Assembly (NCBI RefSeq): GCF_000196455.1
Contig: NC_014614.1
Location: 820,501-884,500, forward strand
From: Acetoanaerobium sticklandii
GTDB lineage: Bacteria; Bacillota; Clostridia; Peptostreptococcales; Filifactoraceae
Direction: 5' to 3'
Length of the DNA: 64,000 bases
A model generated the notes under the pieces. That model was not told the origin of the DNA. It worked only from the letters and a program-made list of their open reading frames with translations, and ran no database searches. The position numbers and the translations under genes are program-made. Shown piece after piece: positions 18,311-27,176 of this stretch (its first letter is position 1; the number at the start of each line of letters is the position of its first letter).

Positions 18311-18568
18311 ATGCCAAGAAGAGATGGAAGCGGACCTATGGGTGCTGGAGCTATGACTGGAAGAGGAATGGGAGCTTGTGCCAATGGTCAAGATACTCAG
18401 TATGGAAATGGTTTTAGAATGGGTTTAGGTTGTAGACATGGAATTAAAGGCGGACGTGGATTTTTTGGAAGGTTTTCTGATGTTCAGATTTCTAAAGAAG
18501 AACAAAAAAGGATACTAGAAAATCAAAAAAATGAAATTCAAAAACGTCTTGAAGACCTAGACAAATAA
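18311..18568 (+). CDS. DUF5320 protein
   Basis: Small 85-residue protein with a Gly/Met/Arg-rich N-terminal half beginning MPRRDGSGPMGAGAMTGRG, the hallmark of DUF5320, and a charged helical tail with EEQKRILENQK. Function is unknown. In other anaerobes such proteins accompany NifX/NifB-like or Mrp-type iron-sulfur carrier genes and DUF134 regulators. AAGGAG at 18296-18301 sets the ATG at 18311. Its promoter carries twin operators, and a perfect hairpin follows its stop codon. Confidence 0.75.
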   Translation: MPRRDGSGPMGAGAMTGRGMGACANGQDTQYGNGFRMGLGCRHGIKGGRGFFGRFSDVQISKEEQKRILENQKNEIQKRLEDLDK

Positions 18569-18585
18569 TAGAAAAATATGTAGGA

Positions 18586-18625
18586 TTAAAGAAATAACCA
18601 GAGTTTACTCTGGTTATTTCTTTAA
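18586..18625 (+). terminator. Perfect 18-bp hairpin after the DUF5320 gene
   Basis: Arms 18586-18603 and 18608-18625 (TTAAAGAAATAACCAGAG and its exact complement) enclose a 4-base loop. The 3' arm is U-rich (TTATTTCTTT), so it can act as a terminator, possibly leaky into the DUF134 gene. Confidence 0.7.
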
Positions 18626-18704
18626 TCAACTTATTATAGTTTCTAAATTTTCATTAGGAATTGTAATATAGGGGGTACTTACTTAAAAAAAGGGGATATG
18701 AAAA

Positions 18705-19082
18705 ATGCCAAGACCTATGAAGGGCAGAAGAGTTTGTAAAATGCCTAATGTAAATAAATTTGGGCCCTTAAATGTGCCAAAAAATCCTGATGAAGCAATA
18801 ATTATGACTGTAGATGAGTATGAAACTATAAGATTAATAGATTTAGAAGGATATAAACAAGAAGACTGTGCAAAACAAATGAATGTAGCTCGTACTACAG
18901 TTCAGGGAATATATATTGAAGCAAGAAAAAAAATAGCTGATTCAATAGTTAACGGAAAGATATTATTAATCCAAGGTGGAGAGTACAAACTTTGTGAAGA
19001 AGTACATCATAATGGAGAAGGTGCTTGTCATGGATTTAGACGTCAAAATTGTCATAGAAAAAAACAAGACACGTCTCTATAA
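18705..19082 (+). CDS. DUF134 (UPF0251) HTH DNA-binding protein
   Basis: A 125-residue helix-turn-helix protein of the DUF134 family. The N-terminal MPRPMKGRRVC is the family signature, and residues about 45-90 form a sigma-70 region-4-like HTH (EGYKQEDCAKQMNVARTTVQGI). The C-terminal tail is rich in Cys and His (LCEEVHH, GACHGF, NCHRK), which could bind metal or sense redox state. AGGGGA precedes the ATG. It is the only obvious regulator near the twin-palindrome promoter, so it may bind those sites; this is an inference from position. Confidence 0.8.
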   Translation: MPRPMKGRRVCKMPNVNKFGPLNVPKNPDEAIIMTVDEYETIRLIDLEGYKQEDCAKQMNVARTTVQGIYIEARKKIADSIVNGKILLIQGGEYKLCEEVHHNGEGACHGFRRQNCHRKKQDTSL

Positions 19083-19130
19083 AAAAGAGAAGGGAGATTA
19101 TGATTAATTTATTAATCATATAATATAAAT

Positions 19131-19985
19131 ATGGAAATTATGATAGATTGTATACCTTGTCTACTAAAACAAGCATTAGAAGCTTCAAAAATGGCTACTG
19201 ATGATTCTAATAAACAAGAAGAAATTGTATTAGAAGGATTGAAGATTTTATTAAACTATAAAAACTATAGAAATTCGCCTGACTTAGCAAGACAAATTCA
19301 TTTAACTATAAAAGAAAAAACAGGGATAAAGGATCCTTATATTCAAGTAAAGAAAAGAGATTTGGAATTTGCTAAAAATTTAAGGCCTAGTTTATACCAG
19401 TTTTTAGATAGTAAAGATGATAAATTATACTGGGCATTAAAAGTAGCGGCAGCTGGAAATAATTTAGACTCAGCAATATATAAGGAAACAGATATAAAAA
19501 AAGCTATAAAAGAAGAATTAGACAAAAGTTTTGAAATTAGTGATATAGATATATTTACAGAAAAATTAAAAAGTGCAAAAAATATTCTTGTCATTGGTGA
19601 TAATACTGGGGAAACAGTGTTTGATAAAATAATGATTGAATATTTACCTCAGATAAATATTACATATGCCGTAAGGAGTGAACCTATAATAAATGATGTT
19701 ACCGAAAAAGAGGCATATGATTCAAATTTAGATGAAGTTTCTACTATAGTTTCTACGGGTTGTAATGCCTCAGGAGCTATACTTGAAGATTGTAGTGAAG
19801 AATTCAAAACACTTTTTAAAGCTGCGGATATTATTATTAGTAAGGGACAGGGTAATTATGAAGCTCTTTCAGAAGAAAGAGGAAATGTATTTTTTCTTCT
19901 TAAAGCAAAATGTCCAATGATTGCTAGTAGATTAGAAGTTAAACTTGGAAGTTATGTATTTAAGTATAATAAATTTAAAAACTAA
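19131..19985 (+). CDS. DUF89/ARMT1-like damage-control phosphatase family protein
   Basis: A 284-residue protein of the DUF89 family, metal-dependent phosphatases thought to clear harmful sugar phosphates or damaged metabolites. CIPCLLKQALEA is the usual N-terminal Cys-containing helix. GDNTGETVFDK near residue 162 and ISKGQGNYEAL near residue 245 are the metal and phosphate motifs. The start is unsure: ATG 19131 has no clear ribosome site, and ATG 19140 gives MIDCIPC, closer to the usual family start. A 9-bp inverted repeat (ATGATTAAT/ATTAATCAT) just upstream at 19099-19118 could be an operator or could affect translation. Confidence 0.75.
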   Translation: MEIMIDCIPCLLKQALEASKMATDDSNKQEEIVLEGLKILLNYKNYRNSPDLARQIHLTIKEKTGIKDPYIQVKKRDLEFAKNLRPSLYQFLDSKDDKLYWALKVAAAGNNLDSAIYKETDIKKAIKEELDKSFEISDIDIFTEKLKSAKNILVIGDNTGETVFDKIMIEYLPQINITYAVRSEPIINDVTEKEAYDSNLDEVSTIVSTGCNASGAILEDCSEEFKTLFKAADIIISKGQGNYEALSEERGNVFFLLKAKCPMIASRLEVKLGSYVFKYNKFKN

Positions 19986-20085
19986 TAATATATTCATAAT
20001 TCTTTCATAATCAAATCCTATAATTACTATAAGCAAATAATTAATTAGTATTTAAGATTGTTTAATTAAAAAGGAGATGTGCATT

Positions 20086-20634
20086 ATGGAAAAAATTATG
20101 AAAATGATGTTAGGTGGATTTTTAGTATTTGGACTAGTTATATCAAATGTTTCTATGGATTCAGTATATGCATCAAGTTCTGATACAGGTGCAATAGGAG
20201 CTCTTCAAGATAAAGAGTTCACATTGAATGAAATGCTTGAATATGCTATAGAAGATGAGTATTTAGCTCAAACAGAATATGATTTAATAATGAAAGAATT
20301 TAATGTAACTAGACCATTTTCTAACATAATTAAATCAGAAGGAACACATATAAGCTTACTTGAACCCCTATTTGATAAATATAATGTAGTAATTCCGAAT
20401 AAAGATTGGGAAAGCCTATTAGAAGTTCCAAGTTCACTAAATGAAGCATATGAAGTAGGAGTAGAAGCAGAAATAAAAAATATAGCAATGTATGAACTAT
20501 TTTTAAAACAAGATTTACCTGATGATGTAAGAACTGTATTTGAAAGATTAAAATCAGCATCTGAAAACCATCTACGTTCTTTTGAAAGACAAGTAGATAG
20601 AAAAATAGGTGGAAATTTTAATAAAAATAATTAA
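20086..20634 (+). CDS. Secreted ferritin-like protein, DUF2202 type
   Basis: A 182-residue protein with an N-terminal signal sequence (residues 1-32, hydrophobic core GGFLVFGLVI, cleavage likely near VYASS). The rest is a four-helix bundle with paired acidic and His residues: EDEYLAQTEY, EGTHISLL, EAEIKNIAMYE and SENHLRSFE. This is the pattern of a ferritin-like di-iron site and fits DUF2202. A role in extracytoplasmic iron or oxygen handling is a guess from the fold. The ATG at 20086 has AAGGAG nine bases upstream; the ATG at 20077 is too close to it. Confidence 0.7.
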   Translation: MEKIMKMMLGGFLVFGLVISNVSMDSVYASSSDTGAIGALQDKEFTLNEMLEYAIEDEYLAQTEYDLIMKEFNVTRPFSNIIKSEGTHISLLEPLFDKYNVVIPNKDWESLLEVPSSLNEAYEVGVEAEIKNIAMYELFLKQDLPDDVRTVFERLKSASENHLRSFERQVDRKIGGNFNKNN

Positions 20635-20637
20635 AAG

Positions 20638-20674
20638 AAAAAACTTAGCAGGCTCTTGCTTGCTAAGTTTTTTT
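20638..20674. terminator. Bidirectional terminator between convergent genes
   Basis: AAACTTAGCA and TGCTAAGTTT arms with an A run before and a T run after. It lies between the ferritin-like gene and the convergent pmbA/tldE gene and could serve both. Confidence 0.8.
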
Positions 20675-20691
20675 ACAGACAAATCTTATAC

Positions 20692-22035
20692 TTATTTTCC
20701 CGATATATTTAATTCTTTTATTCTTACACTTGCAGAGCCCGTATCTTCAGTAAGAGGAGACAGGAAAAAGTCATTTGCTACTGCATCTATATCATTTAGT
20801 AATTCAAAGAAATTACCAGATACAGTAATTTGGCTTACTGGACTTGAAAGCACTCCCTTATCAATGCAGTAACCATGACACTGAAGCGAAAAATCTCCAG
20901 AAATAGCATTTATACCTGCATGTAAGCCCTGAAGCTCCGTAATAAATACACCAGTATCTATAGAAGACATCAAATCGTTTAACTCTATATCCCCAGGCTC
21001 AAAGCAAAGATTGCTAGGAGCGATTTCAACTGAGCTTTTGTAGGATGATTTTGATGCATTTCCAGTTGATTTAACCTTGTCTATTTCAGCAGTTTTGAGA
21101 TTGTGCAGATAGGTTTTTAATATACCTTTTTCAACTATTGGCTTTACAAAGGTTGCCACACCTTCATCATCAAAAGCAGTAGAGCGAAGTCCGGACTTCT
21201 TATGAGGGTTGTCAGTTATAGTTACATGGCTAGAGGCAATAGAAGCATCTAGCTTTCCTATTAATGCCGATAACTTTTTTTGAACCTGCTCAGCACTAAA
21301 ATGATTAGTAAACTGAGATAAAAAGCTAGCAAAAGCTTTATTTTCAAATACCACAGGACACTTAATAGATGCTATAGGTTCAGCTCCAAGCATACTAAGG
21401 GCTTCATCAGTTGCAGTTTTTGCTATTTTATCTAAAGAAAGCTCTTTAAAAGAATCAGCCATATCAAAACCTATACCAGTTCTCGTATCTTCCTTCTCCT
21501 TAGCAACTACAATCCCATAAGCATATATATGTGATTTTGTTTCCCTTACATCTAGACCTTTAGTATTTTTTATCCACTTTGTGTAGGTGGTTTCAACATA
21601 GCTGTTATTTGACAATCTTACAATTCTAGAATCTGTCTCTAAGATTGTTTTTTCTAAATCAATCATAAATTGAATTTTTTCATCTATAGATACATCCTTA
21701 TCTACAGAGGGAAATTCCATAAATTTATAGTCTCCACTTCCATCGTGTAAGCATACAGGGTCAGTAGACTCGATTGCAAAAGCATTTTCATAAGCTGCAT
21801 TTACAAGCATAGCAATTGCATCATCATCGAAAGCTTCAGTAAAGGAATATCCCATTTTACCATTGATTATTCCTCTATAGGATAGACCACCTTGCTCAGA
21901 AAGTTTGAATTTATCAACTTCACCTTGGTATACAGAAAGGTTTAAGCTTTCTGCTGTTTCATAATATATTTCTTGATTTTCAAAGCCTTTATTTTTACCT
22001 GCTTCAAACAATTTATCTGTCCATGTATTTAGCAT
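20692..22035 (-). CDS. pmbA: TldE/PmbA-family metalloprotease subunit
   Basis: The non-catalytic partner of TldD, 447 residues. TldD/TldE proteases are hetero-oligomers that cleave unfolded peptides; in enterobacteria they mature microcin B17 and degrade CcdA. The N-terminal domain has EIYYETAESLNLSVYQGEVDKF and the C-terminal domain has ISGDFSLQCHGYCIDKG, both typical of PmbA. No HExxxH motif is present, as expected for TldE. AAGGAG precedes the ATG. It lies 5 bp after tldD in the same direction, so the two are one operon. No RiPP precursor was recognised nearby. Confidence 0.88.
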   Translation of the reverse strand: MLNTWTDKLFEAGKNKGFENQEIYYETAESLNLSVYQGEVDKFKLSEQGGLSYRGIINGKMGYSFTEAFDDDAIAMLVNAAYENAFAIESTDPVCLHDGSGDYKFMEFPSVDKDVSIDEKIQFMIDLEKTILETDSRIVRLSNNSYVETTYTKWIKNTKGLDVRETKSHIYAYGIVVAKEKEDTRTGIGFDMADSFKELSLDKIAKTATDEALSMLGAEPIASIKCPVVFENKAFASFLSQFTNHFSAEQVQKKLSALIGKLDASIASSHVTITDNPHKKSGLRSTAFDDEGVATFVKPIVEKGILKTYLHNLKTAEIDKVKSTGNASKSSYKSSVEIAPSNLCFEPGDIELNDLMSSIDTGVFITELQGLHAGINAISGDFSLQCHGYCIDKGVLSSPVSQITVSGNFFELLNDIDAVANDFFLSPLTEDTGSASVRIKELNISGK

Positions 22036-22040
22036 ATAGC

Positions 22041-23423
22041 CTACTCCTTTCCCCCAACTGTAATTTCAGAAACCTTAAGTGCAGGCTGACCTAGTCCAGC
22101 TGGAATAGAGCCACTGACAGAGCCACACATACCTTCTCCTGAATCAAAATTATCACTTACCATTTCAATCTTTTTAAGAACATCTAGACCAGTTCCTATG
22201 AGTGTTGCGCCTTTGATAGGTTCCTCTATTTTTCCGTTTTTCACTAGGTAAGCTTCTTGGACTGCAAAATTAAATTCTCCAGTCGCAGTATTTACAGAGC
22301 CACCACCTAGATATTTTGCATATATGCCGTAATCAATTGAAGAAATCATATCTTCAAACTTACTATTTCCATTTAGAATGTAAGTGTTCGTCATTCTAGA
22401 GGTAGGAGCAAATTTATATGATTCTCTACGACATGAGCCAGTAGCTGGCATATTCATACGCCTAGCATTTAGCTCATCTACCATATAATTTTTTAAGATT
22501 CCATTTTCTATTAATAGATTTCTAGTAGTTTTATTGCCTTCATCATCAAAGCTAAGTGAGCCCCATTCATTTTGGACAGTGCCATCGTCAACTGCAGACA
22601 CTACAGTAGAAGCTATCTGCTCTCCAAGCTTTCCAGCATACACTGAATTTCCCTTTGCAACAGAAGTTGCCTCTAGTCCATGCCCGCAAGCTTCGTGAAA
22701 TATTACTCCACCAAATTTATTATCAAGAACGACAGGAAACTTTCCACTAGGAGCTGATTTTGCATCTAGCATAGTTATAGCAACTCTAGATGCTTCATTG
22801 GCGATATCTTCTACAGATATTTCATCATAAAGCTCGAAACCTTTTCCAGAGCCTTTTCCAATCATTCCATGCTCCATTTTTTCATCACGCTTGGCAACTG
22901 AATTCACGATAAATCTAGTTCTAGTTCTGCTATCTTGCACAAATTTGCCATTTGAATTTGCGATTAGAACATTTTGAGTATAATCAAGATAATTAACTCT
23001 CACTTGATGAATTAAATTTGAGTATGAAGATGCTGATTCATGAGCCTTTCTCATAAGCTCGATTTTTACTGATTTTTCTACATCCTGAGGGGATATCATA
23101 ACAGGATGAACAACGCTAGGATTTTCCATAACAAAATCAATATTTAAATTTTGTGGTAGACCTTTTAAAGACTTTGAAGCGTTTTGTGCTAATTTAATAA
23201 GGGTATCTCTGTCTTTTTTATGAGAATAGGTATATACGCTGTTAAATCCATTAAAAATTCTTATACCCACACCACCAGTTCTTCCAGTGAGGGAGCGTTC
23301 TATTTTGCCTTCTATCATTCCGATAGTATTATCTAATCTGTCTTCTACAAAAATCTCAGCAAAATCACCACCAAAAGACAGTGCTGCTGTGAGTACATCG
23401 TGTACCAGTCTTTGATCTAGCAT
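22041..23423 (-). CDS. tldD: TldD-family zinc metalloprotease
   Basis: Catalytic subunit of the TldD/TldE protease, 460 residues. The zinc motif HEACGHGLEA (HExxxH) is clear near residue 245, with GTGLDVLKKIEMVSDN toward the C-terminus. The ATG at 23423 is chosen because AAGGAG is nine bases upstream; a longer frame from 23459 lacks a ribosome site. It is the first gene of a two-gene operon with pmbA, read away from the dipeptidase gene. A substrate is not evident here. Confidence 0.9.
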   Translation of the reverse strand: MLDQRLVHDVLTAALSFGGDFAEIFVEDRLDNTIGMIEGKIERSLTGRTGGVGIRIFNGFNSVYTYSHKKDRDTLIKLAQNASKSLKGLPQNLNIDFVMENPSVVHPVMISPQDVEKSVKIELMRKAHESASSYSNLIHQVRVNYLDYTQNVLIANSNGKFVQDSRTRTRFIVNSVAKRDEKMEHGMIGKGSGKGFELYDEISVEDIANEASRVAITMLDAKSAPSGKFPVVLDNKFGGVIFHEACGHGLEATSVAKGNSVYAGKLGEQIASTVVSAVDDGTVQNEWGSLSFDDEGNKTTRNLLIENGILKNYMVDELNARRMNMPATGSCRRESYKFAPTSRMTNTYILNGNSKFEDMISSIDYGIYAKYLGGGSVNTATGEFNFAVQEAYLVKNGKIEEPIKGATLIGTGLDVLKKIEMVSDNFDSGEGMCGSVSGSIPAGLGQPALKVSEITVGGKE

Positions 23424-23745
23424 AGTATTCTCCTTTTTATAAATTTTCGAATAATTCAATATTTATATTATTGTAACCAATAATCATAAACATAACAATA
23501 ATATTTTAAAACATATAAAAAATATTATATGAAAATATCCTGCTTAATAACTTTGTTATGTAATATTATATAAATAGCATAAAAACATTACATTATCAAA
23601 TTAATCACTTTAATTGAAAAATTAAATTCATTTTATTGTAAGCAAAGTTGTGTATAATGAATTTATTAAAATTTATAATAAGACCTCGGCATATTGGAAA
23701 TAAATATTAATTGTTGTATTCACAATAAAAGAAGGGATGATAAAA
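23424..23745. other. Divergent intergenic region, tldD to dipeptidase
   Basis: About 320 bp of very AT-rich sequence without a convincing reading frame. A TATAAT lies near 23656 and may be the -10 element for the dipeptidase gene; no good -35 is seen. No riboswitch or repeat was recognised. Confidence 0.5.
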
Positions 23746-24720
23746 ATGAAATATATTGATATGCACTGCGATACAATACTTACTGTTCCAGATGATGGCA
23801 GCTCTGAATTACTTATTAACAATCCAAAAGCAAGTGTGGATTTTGACAGATTAAGACAATCTGATGCTATGGCACAGTTTTATGCAATTTTTCTTATGAA
23901 TGAAGAAATGTTTAAAGAAGAAGGTAAAAAGTACATTCCTGATGATGAGTATATTCTTAGGTCTGTTAATATGCTAAAAGAAGCAGTCAAAAATACAAAC
24001 TATATGGAAATGGCATATAACTATAATGATTTGATGAATAATAGCTCAAATGATAAAATCTCAGCTTTACTCACCATAGAAGATGGACGCTCAGCAACTA
24101 GCATAGAAAAAATTAAGCGCTACCATGATTTAGGAATACGCCTTATTACCCTTACTTGGAATTTTGAAAATAGCATAGGATATCCTAACTCTGATGACAA
24201 AACTATAATGCAAAAAGGACTGAAAAACTATGGATTTAAAGCTGTAGAATACATGAATGAAATAGGTATGCTTGTAGATGTTTCACACCTTTCAGATGGA
24301 GGGTTTTATGATGTAGCAAGCATAGCGAAAAAGCCTTTTGTAGCATCTCATTCAAATTCAAGAGCACTATCACCACATAATAGAAACCTTACAGATGAAA
24401 TGATTAAAATAATAGCAGAAAAAGGTGGAGCTATAGGTCTAAACTTTGCGCCAGAGTTTTTAGCTAAAGATATTACAAATACACATAGTAAAATAGAGCT
24501 TATGATAAATCATTTAAACTATATTAAAAATATAGGTGGAGAAGATGTAATTGCGCTAGGCTCAGATTTTGATGGAATACAAGGCAACTTAGAAATAAGT
24601 GGTTCTCACGAAATGCCAAAATTATTTGATGCATTAAAAAATAATGGCTGGAGTGAAACACAGCTAGAAAAATTGACACAAAAAAACATGCTAAGAGTTA
24701 TAAAAGAAACTTTGAAATAA
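23746..24720 (+). CDS. Membrane dipeptidase (peptidase M19)
   Basis: Zinc dipeptidase of the renal dipeptidase family, 324 residues, hydrolysing dipeptides, some with D-residues at the C-terminal position. Metal ligands are visible as DMHCDT near residue 5, TIEDGRS (Glu), DVSHLSD and ASHSNSRALSPH (His), and GSDFDG (Asp). No signal peptide is present, so it is cytosolic. The ATG at 23746 is chosen since GAAGGG sits about nine bases upstream; the ATG at 23737 is too near it. It has its own promoter region and is read alone. Peptide use fits an amino-acid-fermenting lifestyle. Confidence 0.9.
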   Translation: MKYIDMHCDTILTVPDDGSSELLINNPKASVDFDRLRQSDAMAQFYAIFLMNEEMFKEEGKKYIPDDEYILRSVNMLKEAVKNTNYMEMAYNYNDLMNNSSNDKISALLTIEDGRSATSIEKIKRYHDLGIRLITLTWNFENSIGYPNSDDKTIMQKGLKNYGFKAVEYMNEIGMLVDVSHLSDGGFYDVASIAKKPFVASHSNSRALSPHNRNLTDEMIKIIAEKGGAIGLNFAPEFLAKDITNTHSKIELMINHLNYIKNIGGEDVIALGSDFDGIQGNLEISGSHEMPKLFDALKNNGWSETQLEKLTQKNMLRVIKETLK

Positions 24721-24820
24721 TAATTTAGCTCTAGGATTAGTATGCGACATAAATGTGCATATATTGTCGGATTTGATTTTCTTGCTTTTGATAATATTGA
24801 TATAGAAAGGAGGTTGTTTT

Positions 24821-25696
24821 ATGGATACCTTGACGAGCATGAATAAAGCTCTAGAGTATATTGAAGAAAATTTAACTGATGAGCTTGATTATAGTCAAAT
24901 TTCTAAAATAGCATTTTGCTCAGAATATCATTTTAAGAGAATGTTCTCATTTTTAGCAGGGATAAGTTTATCAGAGTATATTCGAAGAAGAAGGCTAACT
25001 TTAGCAGCGAGTGAATTAAAGAACAAGAATTTAAGAATTATCGATATAGCCGTAAAATATGGATACATTTCGGCGGATTCATTTAGTAGAGCTTTTCAAA
25101 ATCTACACGGAATATTGCCTTCAGAAGCTAGAAAAGAAGATGCTCAAATAAAAGCGTATCCGAAGATGACCTTCCAGCTATCAATTAAAGGAGGAAATGA
25201 AATGAATTACAAAATCGTAGAGAAACAATCATTTAAAATAGTGGGATTTAAAAAAAGAGTGTCAATGGTGTTTAAAGGTATAAATCCTGAAATTGCAGAT
25301 ATGACGAGCCTTTTAACACCAGAAATTATAAAGCAGCTTAAATCAATTTCAAATGTCGAACCACTAGGAATAATAAGTGCATCCACAAATTTTTCCGAAG
25401 AAAGGATGGAAGGAAAAGGTGAGCTCGATCATTATATTGGAGTAGCTAGTAATAGCGATGACACTGCTTCCTTTGATGTATTAAATGTAAATTCAGGAAC
25501 TTGGGCAGTATTTGAAGCAATTGGACCGTTTCCAGAGACTTTGCAGGATGTTTGGGGAAGAATATATTCAGAATGGTTTCCGTCTTCAGGCTACGAGACC
25601 GTGATAGGACCAGAAATTTTATGGAATGAAAATCCCGACACTGGAAATCCAAAATATAAAAGTCAAATTTGGATTCCAGTGAGGAAGAAAGCTTAA
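24821..25696 (+). CDS. AraC-family regulator with GyrI-like effector domain
   Basis: A 291-residue regulator. Residues 5-105 hold the two AraC HTH motifs (YSQISKIAFCSEYHFKRMF and IDIAVKYGYISADSFSRAF). Residues about 125-290 form a GyrI-like ligand-binding domain (SFKIVGFKKRVSM, then WAVFEAIGPFPE and EILWNENPDT), a domain that senses drugs or small hydrophobic molecules, as in Rob and related regulators. AGGAGG precedes the ATG. The gene is flanked by a dipeptidase upstream and a convergent methyltransferase, neither clearly its target. Confidence 0.85.
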   Translation: MDTLTSMNKALEYIEENLTDELDYSQISKIAFCSEYHFKRMFSFLAGISLSEYIRRRRLTLAASELKNKNLRIIDIAVKYGYISADSFSRAFQNLHGILPSEARKEDAQIKAYPKMTFQLSIKGGNEMNYKIVEKQSFKIVGFKKRVSMVFKGINPEIADMTSLLTPEIIKQLKSISNVEPLGIISASTNFSEERMEGKGELDHYIGVASNSDDTASFDVLNVNSGTWAVFEAIGPFPETLQDVWGRIYSEWFPSSGYETVIGPEILWNENPDTGNPKYKSQIWIPVRKKA

Positions 25697-25703
25697 TAGA
25701 GAA

Positions 25704-26297
25704 TTATTTCTTGGCTAAGATAGTATATATTGAATCATTGATTCTAGTGATTTTTGTAGATTTAAATCCAGAATTCAGCAGTGACTGTTCAAGGTCAGTT
25801 GATGATATTCGTATATCCATTGGAGGTCCTTCTATTATTTTCTCGTCCTTTTCGTACTCGAGGCATAGTAGATGACCTCCTATTTTAGTTACCTCATAAA
25901 GCTTTGAAAGTACTTTTGATAATGACTCTACTTCGTGTAGTATAAGTGATGCCATGATAAAATCAATGCTTTCGTCTTCTAGAGATAACGCTTCAATAGT
26001 AGACTCAATGAGCTTGATATTTTGCAAATCTTCTTTGATAGCTTTTTCCGATATGACATTTAGCATACGGCTGTCAAAATCAAGAGCATAAACTGTTTCT
26101 TTAGTCTTTTTTGCCATAGGAATAGTAAAAAAACCAGAACCAGCACCAATATCCAGTAGAGTATGATTCTCATGTATAGGCATTTCATCTATCAGCATTT
26201 CAGGAGGAAGGAGTCTTTCTCTTTGCTTACTCTCTAAAAATGCAATTTTATTTAAAAACTTTTGATCTCCATCGTGCGATTTTTTTATATTATTCAT
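25704..26297 (-). CDS. Class I SAM-dependent methyltransferase
   Basis: A 197-residue methyltransferase. Motif I is LLDIGAGSGFFTIPM near residue 45, followed by VYALDFDSRMLNVI (acidic position binding the ribose) and DFIMASLILHEVES. The tail is HLLCLEYEKD and a short helical end. AGGAGG precedes the ATG. It lies 88 bp downstream of an Rrf2 regulator on the same strand, so the two may be co-transcribed or Rrf2-controlled. The acceptor is unknown. Confidence 0.8.
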   Translation of the reverse strand: MNNIKKSHDGDQKFLNKIAFLESKQRERLLPPEMLIDEMPIHENHTLLDIGAGSGFFTIPMAKKTKETVYALDFDSRMLNVISEKAIKEDLQNIKLIESTIEALSLEDESIDFIMASLILHEVESLSKVLSKLYEVTKIGGHLLCLEYEKDEKIIEGPPMDIRISSTDLEQSLLNSGFKSTKITRINDSIYTILAKK

Positions 26298-26385
26298 ATA
26301 AACCTCCTAATGATATATAATACAGAGTGTAAATATCTACAATTGTCTTAAAAAATTAAGCAGTATGATTCACTGCTTTAGTATT

Positions 26386-26772
26386 TTAAACATTAGCAAC
26401 ATCTAAAATAAGCTTTTCCTTAAGATATGTCACCATTTTTTCTTCTGCTTCTTGCATAGCAAGCTCAATTTTGCATAAGTTGTCTTCATTTAATTCGCAG
26501 GTAAATAATGCGTTACTACCTTCAATAGCTTGAATTACGTCATAAAAACTAATCTCAGATTTAGGTTTTCTTAGACTATACCCGCCATTGACTCCGGGTG
26601 AAGATTGAATAAGATTTGCTTTAACAAGCTGGGTTAATATTTTAGAAAGATAGGTAGGAGAAATGTTCATATGGCTTGCTAGTGGAGAAAGACTAAAGTT
26701 TTCCTTCCCATCCTGCGAAACAAAATAGGTCATTATATGCAAAGCATAATTTGTTGCTTTTGTATATTTCAT
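26386..26772 (-). CDS. Rrf2-family transcriptional regulator
   Basis: A 128-residue winged-helix protein of the Rrf2 family. The N-terminal MKYTKATNYALHIMTYF and recognition helix region SPTYLSKILTQL are diagnostic, and GVNGGYSLRKP is the wing. Only two cysteines are present in the sensor loop (TCELNEDNLC), against three in IscR-type cluster-binding members, so [Fe-S] sensing is uncertain. GGAGG precedes the ATG. It is divergent from the ywbE-like gene and may control the intergenic promoters on both sides. Confidence 0.85.
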   Translation of the reverse strand: MKYTKATNYALHIMTYFVSQDGKENFSLSPLASHMNISPTYLSKILTQLVKANLIQSSPGVNGGYSLRKPKSEISFYDVIQAIEGSNALFTCELNEDNLCKIELAMQEAEEKMVTYLKEKLILDVANV

Positions 26773-26967
26773 GATTTTCCTCCAAGAAAGATATTACAGA
26801 CTGCATTTATCTATAATTATAATCATAAGATTAATAACTGTCAATAAGTATTTAGTGATGAGAAAGGTAAACTATAGTAAAATAGATATACACAGCATTA
26901 TAATATTTTTACCAAACAACAAAAATGATATCATAATGCTAATTTTGTGAGATGAGGAATTTTAAAT

Positions 26968-27159
26968 ATGAATGGAACACAAAGAACTAATATACAAATT
27001 GGATCAAAAGTTATGGTAGTACAAAAGCAAGACCAAAGAACAGGAAAATTAACTGAAGGGGTTGTTAAAAGAATCCTCACCAATTCAGCTAATCATCCTC
27101 ATGGTATTAAGGTAATGCTAGAAAGTGGAATTGTAGGCAGAGTTAAAGAAATACTATAG
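26968..27159 (+). CDS. YwbE family protein
   Basis: Small 63-residue protein of the YwbE (DUF2196) family, widespread in Firmicutes and without a known function. The core is NIQIGSKVMVVQKQDQRTGKLTEG, a KOW-like beta barrel pattern, with HPHGIKVML at the end. It starts at ATG 26968 with GATGAGG upstream and is followed 17 bp later by the Eis-like acetyltransferase gene. Confidence 0.85.
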   Translation: MNGTQRTNIQIGSKVMVVQKQDQRTGKLTEGVVKRILTNSANHPHGIKVMLESGIVGRVKEIL

Positions 27160-27176
27160 CAAGAGGAGGAGTCTTT

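Noticed and set aside
20692..23423. RiPP maturation locus because of TldD/TldE
   Set aside because: No short precursor gene or peptide-modifying enzyme is adjacent; the pair is a common housekeeping protease.
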